Origin: Doris montereyensis | Taxonomy: Eukaryota > Mollusca > Gastropoda > Nudibranchia > Dorididae | NCBI GenBank assembly: GCA_037039925.1 | Contig: JAXRKP010001030.1 | Span: 45,001 to 109,000, forward strand | Direction: 5' to 3' | Length of the DNA stretch: 64,000 bases | In this document: piece by piece, positions 12,564 to 24,488 of the stretch | Layout of the letters: every line of letters begins with the position of its first letter | How positions within the stretch are numbered: the first letter of the stretch is position 1 | Translations under genes and position numbers: made by a program | The notes under the pieces: generated by a model | The model's database searches: none | What the model saw: the letters and a program-made list of their open reading frames with translations, nothing else | What the model was told of the DNA's origin: nothing

Positions 12564-15500
12564 GTGAGTCTAGACTCGTACCACTCTAAGATATCAAAGA
12601 TTCTCCAGAGGAAATAGACACAATTTCTATACTTATTTTCTCCCCAGAATCTCTAAAAGAATCTCTTAGAGGAAATAGAGGCAATGTCTATCCTTGCTTA
12701 TTCTTGTAGAGTCTCCTAGAGGAAATAGAGGTAATTTCTATGCTTAATTACTCGTCTGGAATCTCCTAGAGGAAATAAAGGCAATTACTATACTTAATCA
12801 TTCTCCTAGAATTTCTTACAGTCTCCTAGAGAAAATAAGGGCAATTTCTATACTTATTTATTCTCCTAGAATCCTTATGCTTAAAACTTCTAGAATCTCC
12901 TAGAGGAAAGCTCTATCCTAAAATCTTTTAGAATCTCTTAGAGAAAATTCTATGCTAAAGTCATGAGTCTCCTAAAATAAACTTCTATGCTACAACCTTC
13001 TATAATCTCTTAGAGGAAATTTATATCCTAAAATCTTCTAGAGTCTCCGAGAAGAAATTGCTATCCTAAAATATTATAGAATCTCCTAGAGGAATTTCTA
13101 TGCTAAAATCTTTTAGAACCTACTAAAGGAAATTTCTATGTTAAAATCTTTTAGAACCTACTAAAGGAAATTTCTATGTTAAAATCTTTAAGAACCTCCT
13201 AAAGGAAATGTGTATGCTAAAAGGATAAGTCTCCTAACGGAACTTTCTATGCTAAAACCTTCCATAATCTCTTAGAGGAAATTGCAATCCTGAAATATTC
13301 TAGAATCTCCTACAGGAAATGTCTATGCTAAAATCTTTTGGAACCCCCTAGAGGACATTTATGTGCTTAACTGTTCTAAAATCTCCTAGAGAAATGTATA
13401 TCCTAAAATCTTCTAAAATCTCCTAGTGGAAATTTCTATGCTAAAATCTCTTAGTCTCCTAGAGGAATTTCTATCCTAAAATCTTCTAAAACGTCCTAGA
13501 GAAAATGTCTATGCTAAAATGCTAAAATCTTTTACAGTCTCCTAGAGGAATTTCTATACTAAAATCTTCTAAAATCTCCTAGAGGAAATTTATATGATAA
13601 AATCTTCTAGCATCTCCTGGAGGAAATTTCTATGCTCAAATATTTTAGAATCTCCTAAAGGAAATTTCTATCCTAAAAGCTTCTAGCGTCTCCTAAAGGA
13701 AATGTCTTTGATTAAATCTCCTAGACTGTCCTAGAGGAAATTTCAATGCCTAAATCTCCTAGAATTTCCTAGAGGAAATTGCTATGCTTAAATCTACTAA
13801 AATCTCCTCAAGGAAATTTCTATGCTTAAATCTCTTAGAATCTCCTAGAAGAAATGTCTATACTTAAATCTCCTAGAATCTCCTTAGAATCTCCTAGAGG
13901 AAATGTCTATGCTTATATCTTCTAGAATCTCCTAGAGGAAATGTCTATGCTTAAATCTCTTAGAATCTCCTAGAGGAAATGTCTATGCTTAAATCTCTTA
14001 GAATCTCCTAGAGGAAATGTCTATGCTTAAATCTCTTAGAATCTCCTAGAGGAAATGTCTATGCTTAAATCTCTTAGAATCTCTTAGAGAAATGTCTATG
14101 CTTAAATCTCTTAGAATCTCCTAGAGGAAATGTCTATGCTTAAATCTCTTAGAATCTCCTAGAGGAAATGTCTATGCTTAAATCTTCTAGAATCTCCTAG
14201 AGGAAATTTCTATGCTTAAATCTTATTTCTAGAAAATCCTAAAGGTAATTTCTATGCTTAAACTCAGGCGTAAATGAGTACCCAGCTACACGACGTATAC
14301 AATAACCTTGCCACAGTGTTAGTAGGAAACGCCTAACAACAGGTTGCTGTAGGCTTTGTTCCAGGGCGTTGAAAGGACTTTGAATGAAGTTAACCTGCTG
14401 GGGGGGGGATGATAACAAATGATCCACAGTCAGTGGGCATACATGTTATGTGCGGGGATAAGGACTATAAATCCATCTTTTGTTCTCATCGTTTAGTGGT
14501 TGCTGTGGTTTTTTGTTATTTTATTGTGGAGTGGGTCTTTTTTTGGAGTGGGGGGGGGGGGGGGTTTGTTTAGGCTTTTTAGGTTGTTTTGTTTTGTTTT
14601 GGGTGGGGTTTTTTATTCCTTTTTTTTCTTCTTTTTTTTTCTTTTTGTTTTTTTAAAGGATACGATATTTTCGATTTTTCTCTCGGTTTTGTTATGGGCA
14701 TCGTATTTTGTCAATTCTGGTTTGTTAAACACAATGTCCATCTTTTATATACGAACAAATGTGTTGACGATATGTTACACAGTGCAGGTCATGAGCTATA
14801 CACTGAGTAATTATTGGTGGCACGTGCCTGGTGTGTATGTGTTGATAAGTATGTGTATGTGTGTGCAGGTGTGTGTATGTATTGATGTGTACATGTGTGT
14901 GTATGTGTGCGTATATATTGATATGTGTGTGTAAGCGTGTGTATGTATGTGTATGTATGTATGTGTATGTTTGTATATGTGTGTATATATATTGATATTT
15001 GTGTGTGTATGTAAATGTGTGTGTGTGTGTTTCTATTATGTGTGTGTATGTGTGTGTATGTTTGTATGTATGTGTGTATGTTTGTATGTATCTGTGCGTA
15101 TGTGCCTGGTGTGTATGTGTTAATATGTATGTGTGTGTAGGCGTGTGTATGTATTTATATGTACGTGTGTGTGTATGTGTGGGTATGTATTGATAAGTAT
15201 GTGTGTATGCGTGTGTGTGTGTGTACGTGTGTATGTTTGTATGTATGTGTGTGTATGTTTGTATGTATGTGTGTAGGTATGTGTGTATATGTATTGATGT
15301 GTACGTGTGTGTGTGTGTATGTGTGCGTATGTCTTGATATGTTTGTGGGTGCATGCGTGTATGTGTGTGTATGTGTTAATGTTTGTATGTATGTGTGTAT
15401 GTATTGATATGTATGTGTGTAGGTGTGTGTGTGTATGTTTGTATGTGTGTATATGTATTGATATGTATGTGTATGTAGGTGTGTGTGTGTGTGTTTCTAT

Positions 15501-17239
15501 TATGTGTGTGTATGTGTATGTTTGTATGTATGTGTGTGTATGTTTGTATGTATCTGTGCGTATGTGCCTGTGTATGTATTGATATGTACGTGTGTGTGTG
15601 TGTATGTGTACGTATGTCTTGATATGTTTGTAGGTGCATGCGTGTATGCGTGTGTGTGTATGTTTGTATGTGTGAGTATGTTTGTATGTATGCGTGTGTA
15701 GGTATGTGTGTGTATGTATTGATGTATACGTGTGTGTGTGTGTATGTGTGAGTATGTCTTGATATGTATGTGTGTGCATGCGTGTATGTGTGTATGTGTG
15801 TATGTTTGTATGTATGTATGCATTTATTGATATGTAGGTGTGTGTGTGTATGTATGTATGTATATGTGTATGTGTGTGTATGTTTGTATGTATGTGCCTA
15901 TTTTTGTATGTATGGTGCGTATATGTGTGTATGTTTGTATGTATGTGTATGTGTGTGTTTGTATTGATATGTATGTGTGCGTATGTGTGTGTCTGTGTTT
16001 GTGTGTTTGTATGTATGTGTGTATGTATTGATATGTATGTGTGTATGTGTCTGTGTGTATGTTTGTATCTATGTGTGTATGTGTTGTATATGTCTGTGTG
16101 TATGTGTGTATGTATGTGTTAATGTATATTTGTGTGTATGTGTGTGCATGTGTAAGTATGTGTATGTTTGTATGTATAATGTGTGTTCTTGTATTGATAT
16201 GTATGTGTGTGTATGTGTGTGTATGTTTGTATGTATGTATGTATGCTGTTTTAGACATGAGAGAATCATTCAGAATGTAAGGACAAGAATACAGATGTGT
16301 GTGACTATATCACTTCATAATACTTTATCTTTACCATTTCTTCATAGTGAAAGTAAAGTAGTAACATTGCTTCAAGGCCATTACAATTTCTATAGGTGAA
16401 ACGGAACAGGTGATAATAATCAGGTCCTGGACAGAACGCTACCCATTTGCACCAGGGTACAACGGAACAGGTGATAATAATCAGGTCCTGGACAGAACGC
16501 TACCCATTTGCACCAGGGTACAAAGGAACAGGTGATAATAATCAGGTCCTGGACAGAACGCTACCCATTTGCACCAGGGTACAAAGGAACAGGTGATAAT
16601 AATCAGGTCCTGGACAGAACGCTACCCATTTGCACCAGGGTACAAAGGAACAGGTGATAATAATCAGGTCCTGGACAGAACGCTACCCATTTGCACCAGG
16701 GTCAAGTGGGAAATGCGTATTGATTACATGTCTTTCCCAAAGAACACAACATCGGACCAAAGCTTTGCTAGGATTCGAACCGGGGCGTCATGATGATCTC
16801 AAGTCCGGCAGCCTACCCACCCGGTTACCAAAGCCACATTATTTATCCTTAGTATGGATTATTATGATATTGATGGTATAAGTATGTACTGTATGAAAGA
16901 TGATAAAGAAACACAAAAATAAAAAGAGAAGCTCCTTCCCTAATCATGTCACCTTTCAAATTGTTCTTCCTCTGATCTTCCATTCCATTTCAGTTGGCAC
17001 GGTGCCATCTTGTTCCTGGTGATGCTCTTTCTGGCTATTTTCATGTCCTGCTTTTTCCGAGACTTGTACAAAAGCTCAGTACGGAACGGCAATGGCGACA
17101 TTTCCATGACACCATTGAGAAAAGGGAAGCTATGGCCAACGGACACCAGGCAGGCTATCGAGTTCTAACGATAGAGGAGGAGGATGGTGAGAGTGACATC
17201 GAGTTTGAGAAGCCAGTCGAGAAGGCTCTTTTGCCGTGA
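12399..17239 (+). CDS. TMEM45-family (DUF716) membrane protein, 3' part of gene, two exons
   Basis: Two exons, 12399-12563 and from 16994, encode the C-terminal part of a TMEM45/DUF716 multi-pass membrane protein; upstream exons must lie left of the window because the first exon opens mid-codon after a good acceptor (TTCATCAG). Seen in the sequence: a hydrophobic segment ending in MMQGTWFWAVGIILYG, then STVYFS-WHGA across the splice junction, then a hydrophobic WHGAILFLVMLFLAIFMSCFF. The LMQGTWFW-like motif and the F-x-WH motif are typical of the family. The family is poorly characterised; a membrane location is established, a reaction is not. The final exon reads to a TAA at 17166 in the frame continuous with the splice, whereas the next frame carries a more gene-like tail (GYRVLTIEEEDGESDIEFE) ending at the TGA at 17237. 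A single-base break between the two is likely. Confidence 0.8.
12575..14262. repeat. 1.7-kb minisatellite in the TMEM45-like intron, ~40-bp units
   Basis: About 40 degenerate copies of AATCTCCTAGAGGAAAT and TTCTATGCTTAAATCT. Copies become nearly identical between about 13,900 and 14,200, showing recent homogenisation at the 3' end. Array begins 12 bp after the exon's donor. Confidence 0.95.
14263..14420 (+). mobile_element. Dispersed repeat fragment, SINE-like 3' part
   Basis: The CAGGCGTAAATGAGTACC...CAGTGTTAGTAGGAAACGCC segment resembles 28120-28175 (CAGGTGTACATGAGTACC...GTCTTAGTAGGAAACACC). Both sit at the edge of a minisatellite. Confidence 0.5.
14530..14660. repeat. G and T homopolymer-rich tract
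   Basis: A G-rich run at about 14548-14563 followed by T-rich sequence to 14656. Low complexity, no gene. Confidence 0.8.
14835..16245. repeat. 1.4-kb GT/GTAT-rich array
   Basis: Tetra- and dinucleotide mixture (TGTG, TATG, TTTGTATG) with recurring TATTGATATGTATGTG blocks at about 180-200 bp spacing. Met/Cys/Val or Thr/His/Tyr frames are simple translations of the repeat. Confidence 0.95.
16396..16838 (-). mobile_element. SINE family B copy with internal 61-bp x 5 amplification
   Basis: Reverse-strand family B: distal block (ACAGGTGATAATAATC...) at the left and head (CGGGGCGTCATGATGATCTC, ACCCGGTTACC) at the right. The segment GAACAGGTGATAATAATCAG to TTGCACCAGGGTAC is repeated five times at an exact 61-bp period from 16404 to about 16702; other family B copies have it once. 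Confidence 0.85.
16994..17239 (+). CDS. TMEM45-like last exon, with a probable frame break
   Basis: Follows acceptor CCATTTCAG. One base completes the split Ser codon, then WHGAILFLVMLFLAIFM... continues in frame. Between about 17095 and 17130 the coding character moves to the next frame, which carries an acidic tail (EEEDGESDIEFEKPVEKALLP) typical of cytoplasmic C-termini. The exon end overlaps the first unit of a 39-bp tandem array. Confidence 0.72.
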   Translation: MARCHLVPGDALSGYFHVLLFPRLVQKLSTERQWRHFHDTIEKREAMANGHQAGYRVLTIEEEDGESDIEFEKPVEKALLP

Positions 17240-17395
17240 GAGATTGAAAGACCAGTCGAGAAGGCTCTTTTGTCGTGAGAAATTGAAAGACCAGTCGAGA
17301 AGGCTTTTTTGCCGTGAGATTGAAAGACCAGTCGAGAAAGCTCTTTTGCCGTGTGAGATTGAAAGACCAGTCGAAAAGATTATTTTGCTATGATG
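17205..17395. repeat. 39-bp tandem repeat overlapping the TMEM45-like coding end
   Basis: Five units of about 39 bp (spacings 39, 39, 37, 39) sharing GAAAGACCAGTCGAGAAGGC and TCTTTTGCCGTGAGA. The first unit holds the last codons and the TGA of the alternative C-terminal frame. Confidence 0.9.
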
Positions 17396-17399
17396 ACAG

Positions 17400-18057
17400 A
17401 TTGATTCATTGTCAAGAAACATGCATTTTTTGGTTGGGTTTCTTTTCTTTGGGGGTGGGGGGAGGGTAAAATGGGTTGGGGTGGTTCATTTGTTTTTGTG
17501 TTTTGAAGGTGTTATTCGTTTTCCACTGAAACGAAGAAATACCACGGATTTTCCAATTTCTTACAATACTATTTATATCATTCCAGTACCAGAGTCCATT
17601 GAAATCCTTGAATTCCTTTCTTTCTGTGATTTAACACATATTACACCCCCCTTTTTTTTTTTACCTTTCCTTGATTCTCCTATTTATTCATTCTATTCAT
17701 TCATTCATTTTCATACGGTTTACAGAAATTTCAAGTTATAATGTACTTTTTAAGTTAATTTTTTCTTTTATGATTATCTAACTGAAATATGTGTGATACC
17801 TTTACAAACCAACCCTGTAATTCTCGAAACAGGTGCACCCAAGCAAACAGATAAAATCAGCGGAACGCAAATTGAAACGCAGGAGACGTGACTTCAGTCC
17901 AGAAAGAATTAATTTATACTCAGACACGTCAGCGTTATCTTCTTTGCCGGGAGCATAGCGTGTCAAATGTTACCATACAACTTACGCGTCTCTTTTAATT
18001 AAGATAAGACTGTTATTTTAACCATGATAGGGCAGAACCGTAGATCTGGATTACATA
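17400..18057. other. Non-coding, possible TMEM45-like 3' UTR and downstream DNA
   Basis: T-rich sequence following the last exon; no canonical AATAAA seen close by. No other gene recognised. Confidence 0.4.
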
Positions 18058-18142
<85 letters not shown>

Positions 18143-18199
18143 CATTATATCATTATTATTATTATTATTATTATTATTAGTAGTAGTAGTAGTAGTATT

Positions 18200-18258
<59 letters not shown>
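18058..18258. repeat. ATT/TAG trinucleotide microsatellite
   Basis: TTA triplets to 18177, five TAG triplets, then TTA again to 18257. Confidence 0.97.
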
Positions 18259-18958
18259 GCAGAGAACATATCCGTTTCTTTGCATATATTTTGGGACGTT
18301 TAATTTACATAATGGCTCATCAAGCACAGATGGCAACTTTCCTAGGCCCATACATACACGTACCGGCACATCAGAATATCTTCTAAGTATATATTGCACT
18401 TACAGTTACAAACACATCAAATATCAAAAGTTGACACTACTTCTAATGCCATTACCACTTTGTCAATTTGATGCTAAAAGCTGCCTTCCTAAGATGGCCC
18501 TGGCAGAACCACAGCTGTTTCCTGCCATTGGCTGTTTGCCATCAATGTGTACATCAAGTGCTACATTTGAAACGTTTCCACAGCCAAATGAAAACACTTA
18601 GGATCTAATCTACTGCTTGAAGAAAATCCCCCATACACCCATCCTCCCCCAATCTTCCCCTCTCGCTCCTCACCTGTGGCTCTCTGTCTGATCATTTATT
18701 GTGCGACAAGTCCACACAATGCTGGTGATCTCCATAGACAGAAGAAGTAGGTTTATATGATTTGGTTAACATTGGATCTATTAGTATTAGTATTAATCCT
18801 CTTAATCTTCTTCCTTTATAAAGTATTAATATTATGGTTTTAGAAATAAAAAAATCAATTTTCACATCAGACAAAAAAAAACAAACCCAACATTACTGTG
18901 TTAAAAAAAGATAATAACCCTGAAAATTTGTTTTATCATATATTATGTATATAACACA

Positions 18959-18999
<41 letters not shown>

Positions 19000-19390
19000 T
19001 CACTGTCCAGTGGGGTGTGTAAGATAATCAAATGAATCCATAAATACCTTTCAACTTTATGTGATTTCATGTGAAATGTATTTACCAAAATCACATATTA
19101 TTATGTCATTGCCTGAGTTATTCCAATGCTGGCTTGTATGTTTCTTTCCACTGCATATCTGATTCGTGTCTGTGATTAATCAAATTAATGAGTCTATTTA
19201 TGTGGTCACCTTGGATGACTATATCATGTCATAAAAGATCCATGTTGTTCAAAATTTACCATTTTACCATTGTGATGATGATGATGATCATCATCCTCCT
19301 CATCTTTTTAATCATCACTGTGGTATCTTCAACAGCAGTAATAGTTGTGACAGTAATTATATAGTGTCAGCGGCAACAAAAAGGGACAGC
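18259..19390. other. Non-coding stretch; short CA tract at 18955-18997
   Basis: A CA microsatellite near 18955-18997 and otherwise unique AT-rich sequence. A 114-codon frame at 18257-18601 has no recognisable similarity and starts inside the ATT array. Confidence 0.55.
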
Positions 19391-19407
19391 AGCAGTGGTG
19401 ATCAATG

Positions 19408-19438
19408 TAGTAGTAGTAGTAGTAGCAGTAGTAGTAGC

Positions 19439-19517
<79 letters not shown>

Positions 19518-19524
19518 ATAGTAA

Positions 19525-19556
<32 letters not shown>

Positions 19557-19596
19557 GTAGTAGTAGTAATAGTAGTAGTAGTAGTAGTAGTAGTAA

Positions 19597-19640
<44 letters not shown>

Positions 19641-19690
19641 CTAGTTATAGTAGTTAGTAGTAATAGTAGTTAGTAGAGGTTAGTTGTAAT
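19408..19690. repeat. TAG trinucleotide microsatellite
   Basis: About 85 TAG triplets with CAG, TAA and TAT interruptions, ending in a degenerate TAGTTAGTAG section. Confidence 0.97.
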
Positions 19691-20865
19691 AGTTGTAGTA
19701 GTAGTTGTTGTAGTAGTAACCCGAAAACGTCTCTGTTCTGTCTCGGGGTTTTTTTCTATCAGGCCTTCCATTACCGTTTTATATTTTCTCTTCACTAGAA
19801 AATTATGCAGTGTTGTCTTTACCTTTCACATAGTCTGAAATATTACATAATGAAGTAATACATTATGCTATCAATATGTACACAGCATAGTATTAGTATT
19901 CACCCTTGCGTTGCCACCCATTTTACACCGGATGTCTTTGGCATTGCCACGCATTTTGGCTGGAATTCTTAGAAGTGACTCATACCAGGAAAAAGTTCTC
20001 ATTTCTAAACTACAATAGATATTCAATTTAAATTCTCAGGTCATACTAATGATATATTGTGCTACAAGAATAACTATCCAAAGTATGCAAATGAGGTCAT
20101 GTGATTATGGCAGCCATCTTGGATTATGCTGAAAAAGATAAGAATAATGATACCAAAAGATCAAAAAATGACCCATAAATAACATTAATAACAAAAATAT
20201 TTGAATTTTTCACGCTTGCTGAAAAATTATAGCTAACTTGTTTTTATCATAAAATCGTTATTTCTCATCCGATTTCGATGGGGTACTTCAACTGATTTTA
20301 TTTTCTTCTAATAAAAAAAAAAATGAACGTATTATTCATACCCTTGATTAGACGCATCATTCCATTGTATCGTATTGTTTGCTTTTGGGTTTATGAGTGT
20401 ACGGTTACCTCCTGTTGACACATTTATCAGCACGCAATACAACTCACTACACCGTTGGTGATGAGTTGATTAATGCGTCAATAGCCCAGAAGTTTGTTTT
20501 TGTTTGCTTTCGTGCTTTGTATTGCGTTTCCCGCGTGTAACTTCATAGTATCACGTATATTTATATTGAATTTACATGGCATTTAGAGTGACTTAAATAC
20601 GCACATATTTAATTCCTCCAGCAAAATCGATATTTATCATCCACTGAGTTTTACTGTTTGATTTTCTTCACTTGACTTTTATAAAATTGTTTACATGGGA
20701 GTCGACACCTGTGCTCAAAATCCAAACCTGATACAGCAATGACCTGAGATGTAACTTGATATTTGTTGCTAATGGCATGTGTCAAAGGATTTTTGTCCCT
20801 CTCTTTGGTTTATTACTGACTCCCATTCCATGGTTTTTCCCTATTTCAATTACATATATTGTTAT
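19691..20865. other. Non-coding stretch without recognisable gene
   Basis: AT-rich unique sequence. One motif, GGCAGCCATCTTGGATTA at about 20109, resembles a YY1-type site in reverse orientation. No exon supported. Confidence 0.5.
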
Positions 20866-20875
20866 TATCATTGTT

Positions 20876-20974
<99 letters not shown>

Positions 20975-20998
20975 ATTATTATTAATATTAATATTAAA
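20866..20998. repeat. ATT trinucleotide microsatellite
   Basis: About 42 ATT triplets with few interruptions. Confidence 0.97.
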
Positions 20999-21679
20999 CT
21001 TATTAGCAATGCTGGTCAGTATTCTCATAAATTTATTAAGACATAATATATTATACAGACAATGATGATGCATTTCAACCAGTGCATATTGGTATTAGAC
21101 AATAGATTATGCATACTTCTGATTTGTTTTTTTCCTGCATCTAATAAACCAACGAGTGACTTATGAGCTGTTGTGTTAGTGATTTGTCAATGTTATGATC
21201 GATACCAATATTCTGATAAATTTGTCATTTTATGGATGGAATATCTACACCCTTAGATCTGCTTTGTAAATGTCAACGATGACATCCTTATTAGATTAAA
21301 TTTTAGATACGCTCAAGATGTATTTATAATGTCAAAAATTTAGAGTTACATTTTAGCATCTCATTATTTGTGGGCGGAGGGGGAGATATATATTATATAC
21401 CTATTATATTAACTATGTTATATTATAACAGGGAGCTAATAACATTCCATGTAGCCTGTATTTCTATGATTGGGACAACATAATTTAGATGCAGACAATG
21501 AAAAACATATTTTACAAACATGTTAAGCTCCGGCCAATATCAAGTACGATCATCAGATCGAGTTTACTACGCATTGCTGAGTAAATGGTAGGCTACTGTC
21601 ACAATTTGCTGAGTGAACAACGCTATTCCAACTTTTTAATCATAAACCCTGTTGAAGCTTGTGGGTTAGTTGAATGAAA

Positions 21680-21950
21680 ATTGTATTAAACGGAAAGCAA
21701 TGAAATTTACCGTCATTCAAAGTCACTTCTGGAAAAAATTGTATTCACAGACGGAAAGCAATGAAGTTTATCGTCATTCAAAATCACTTCTGGAAAAAAA
21801 TTGTACTCACAGACGGAAAGCAAAAGTTCATTGTCATTCAAAGTCACTTAAGGAAGAAAATTGTTCTCACAGACGGGAAAGCAATGAAGTTTATCGTCAT
21901 TCAAAGTCACTTAAGGAAAAAAATTGTTCCAACCCTAAAGATCTTGGGAT
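21680..21950. repeat. ~57-60-bp tandem repeat, five units, with outlying copies
   Basis: Units share ACAGACGGAAAGCAATGAAG, TTTATCGTCATTCAAAGTCA and CTTCTGGAAAAAAATTGT. Diverged copies continue at about 21985-22140 and 22238-22330, where AACCCTAAAGATCTTGGGATGGTTTAAAGCCCAC is also duplicated (21932 and 22278). Confidence 0.85.
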
Positions 21951-22138
21951 GGTTTAAAGCCCACATTCAAAATCATGATTACTCCTAAAAAAATTGTATT
22001 CACAGACTTTGGGAAAGCAATGAAGTTGATCACATTCAAAATATACTTATAGAAAAAAATTATATTCACAGACGGAAAGTCTATGGATGAAGTTTTTGTC
22101 TTTTTCAATTTCACTTGAAGGAAAAAATTGTTCTTACA

Positions 22139-22250
22139 GACTAATAAATTGATTGACTGGAGACAAAGAATTAAACACAAGTAAAATTCAAAATTGTTTA
22201 GAATTTATTTGTCTTTTTTAGAATATATTTTTCTTTCTGATACAAAGTCA
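22139..22250 (+). repeat. Duplicated segment, copy 1
   Basis: ACTAATAAATTGATTGACTG to TTTTTCTTTCTGATAC recurs at 22494-22610 with few differences. The pair is direct, 355 bp apart. Confidence 0.85.
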
Positions 22251-22493
22251 CTTAAGGAAGTCAAAAATTTTTAACAACCCTAAACGATCTTGGGATGGTT
22301 TAAAGCCCACATGCAAAATATGATTACTCCTACTCCTAGTGGCATAGCAACAGAGCCTTTGGCGAGCAAAGAGTGATCACCTCAGAAATATATATATATA
22401 TAGATTATGATTATATTCTAGAGGGCAGTCTATGGATGACAGGATTTTTATCTTTTTTTATTTCATTGATTTGTGAAAAACATTGTAATTATT

Positions 22494-22610
22494 AGACTAA
22501 TAAATTGATTGACTGGAGACAAAGAATTAAACACAAGTAAAATATAAAAATTGTTTACGTAATTTATTTGTCTTTTTTTTAGAATATATTTTTCTTTAAA
22601 CTGATACAGT
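22494..22610 (+). repeat. Duplicated segment, copy 2
   Basis: Second copy of the 22139-22250 segment. A nearby unrelated pair (CATCTTAATCAAATTAATA ... CAACCCTTTAGTGTTTAAAC) also repeats at 22787 and 23251, pointing to local segmental duplication. Confidence 0.85.
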
Positions 22611-22619
22611 AGTCATTAA

Positions 22620-23640
22620 TGTACTATTGTCAAAAATAGTTTTAACAAGGATAAAGAAATCCTTTATTTCAAGAGATTACAGCCATGTTGATTACTTATA
22701 CAAATGTGTTTACAGTTAATATTTACACAAATGTGACTGTATATGTATGAATATATATATATATATCTTATATATATATAATAGTCATCTTAATCAAATT
22801 AATATATATATATAATTCAACCCTTTAGTGTTTAAACTTAAAACAAGATATTTATAAATGGGTTCAAAGCATGTTTTCCGACACCGGTACATTCCAGAAA
22901 TTTACTTTGCCTTGTCAAATGAACCATTTTACTCTTGAAATAATAATAAATTGTAATCAGATCAAGTGAAGTTTAATTTAAAAAGAATCCTGAGATATAA
23001 TAAATTATTATGACATCATCGATTATGCGTTTGTGAGTGAATGGGAACATGTCTCTTGGTGTCTATTTGATTGTGGATCATGTTACTGGTACATTACATG
23101 CAAGCAAATGAAAATGTTGGCATAAGATTAATTTTCAATAAAGTTTTTTGCATTATTATATTTATATGTTTGAAAAATTTACTGTATTATTTATAATCAG
23201 GTTATGTGAATATTGAATACATACTTTGTGTGAATATAATTTCTGTCCATCTTAATCAAATTAATAGAATTATAAATAATTTAACCCTTTAGTGTTTAAA
23301 CCGACAAAAAACGATCACGAAAGTTCAAAGCGACAAAAACCGACACCTGCCAATACAGGCCCACATTGTTCGCCGACAGAAATCAACAAGTGACACACCT
23401 TATTTTTATTAGCTCTAATTGGTCCCGTAAAAGATGGAAATGTTCTAAATTTAGAATAGAATACAAGATTAAAGGTCTTAATTCACGTGACCAACTGAAG
23501 ATAATGGCGCGAAAGTGTAGACCAATCCGCATTCTTTTGTGAAGACCAGCTGGTAGGAAGTCAGAAAAATGTAAACGAACCGAGTTGCCACAGCGGAGAG
23601 AAAGTTGATAGTACAAAGCAAGATGGCCGCCACTTAATGT
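22620..23640. other. AT-rich non-coding stretch
   Basis: TATA dinucleotide runs at 22752 and 22773 and unique sequence. A short minus-strand frame at 23383-23616 has no recognisable similarity. Confidence 0.5.
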
Positions 23641-24488
23641 AACATCTTAATTTAGATCTAGGGTTAGGTACACATCTTAATTTAGATCTAGGTTAGGTAA
23701 CATCATTTAGATCACCCATCTTAATTTAGATCTAGGTAAGGTACACATCTTAATTTAGAAAAAGGTAACAGATCTAGGTAAGGTACACATCTTAATTTAG
23801 ATCTAGGTTAGGTACACATCTTAATTTAGATCTAGGTTAGGTACACATCTTGATTTAAGGTTAGGTACACATCTTAATTTAGATCTAGGTTAGGTACACA
23901 TCTTAATTTAGATCTAGGTTAGGTACACACCTTGATTTAGATATAGATCTAGGTTAGGTACACATCTTAATTTAGATCTAGGTTAGGTACACATCTTGAT
24001 TTAGATATAGGTTAGGTACACATCTTAATTTAGATCTAGGTTAGGTACACATCTTAATTTAGATCTAGGTTAGGTACACATCTTAATTTAGATCTAGGTT
24101 AGGTACACATCTTGATTTAGATATAGGTTAGGTACACATCTTAATTTAGATCTAGGTTAGGTACACATCTTGATTTAGATCTAGGTTAGGTACACATCTT
24201 AATTTAGATCTAGGTTAGGTACACATCTTGATTTAGATCTAGGTTAGGTACACATCTTGATTTAGATATAGGTTAGGTATACATCTTGATTTAGATCTAG
24301 GTTAGGTATACATCTTGATTTAGATCTAGGTTAGGTAAGCCACCTTAATTTAGATACTAGGTTAGGTACACATCTTGATTTAGATATAGGTTAGCTACAC
24401 ATCTTAATTTAGACATCATAGGTTAAAGTACACATCTTAATTTAGATCTAGGTTAGGTACACATCTTAATTTAGATCTAGGTTAGGTG
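23641..24488. repeat. 29-bp minisatellite, ~28 copies
   Basis: Unit ACATCTTAATTTAGATCTAG followed by GTTAGGTAC. Variants carry GATTTAG or GATATAGG in a partly alternating pattern. Confidence 0.96.

Noticed and set aside
14500..16399. Met/Cys/Val- and Thr/His-rich frames
   Set aside because: Translations of GT/GTAT repeats.
18257..18601. 114-codon frame as an exon
   Set aside because: It starts inside an ATT array and has no recognised similarity or good splice borders.
23383..23616. Minus-strand 77-codon frame
   Set aside because: No similarity, no promoter or splice evidence; likely chance.
23641..24488. Interstitial telomeric repeat (GGTTAGGT motif)
   Set aside because: The motif is part of a 29-bp unit, never in tandem TTAGG or TTAGGG runs.
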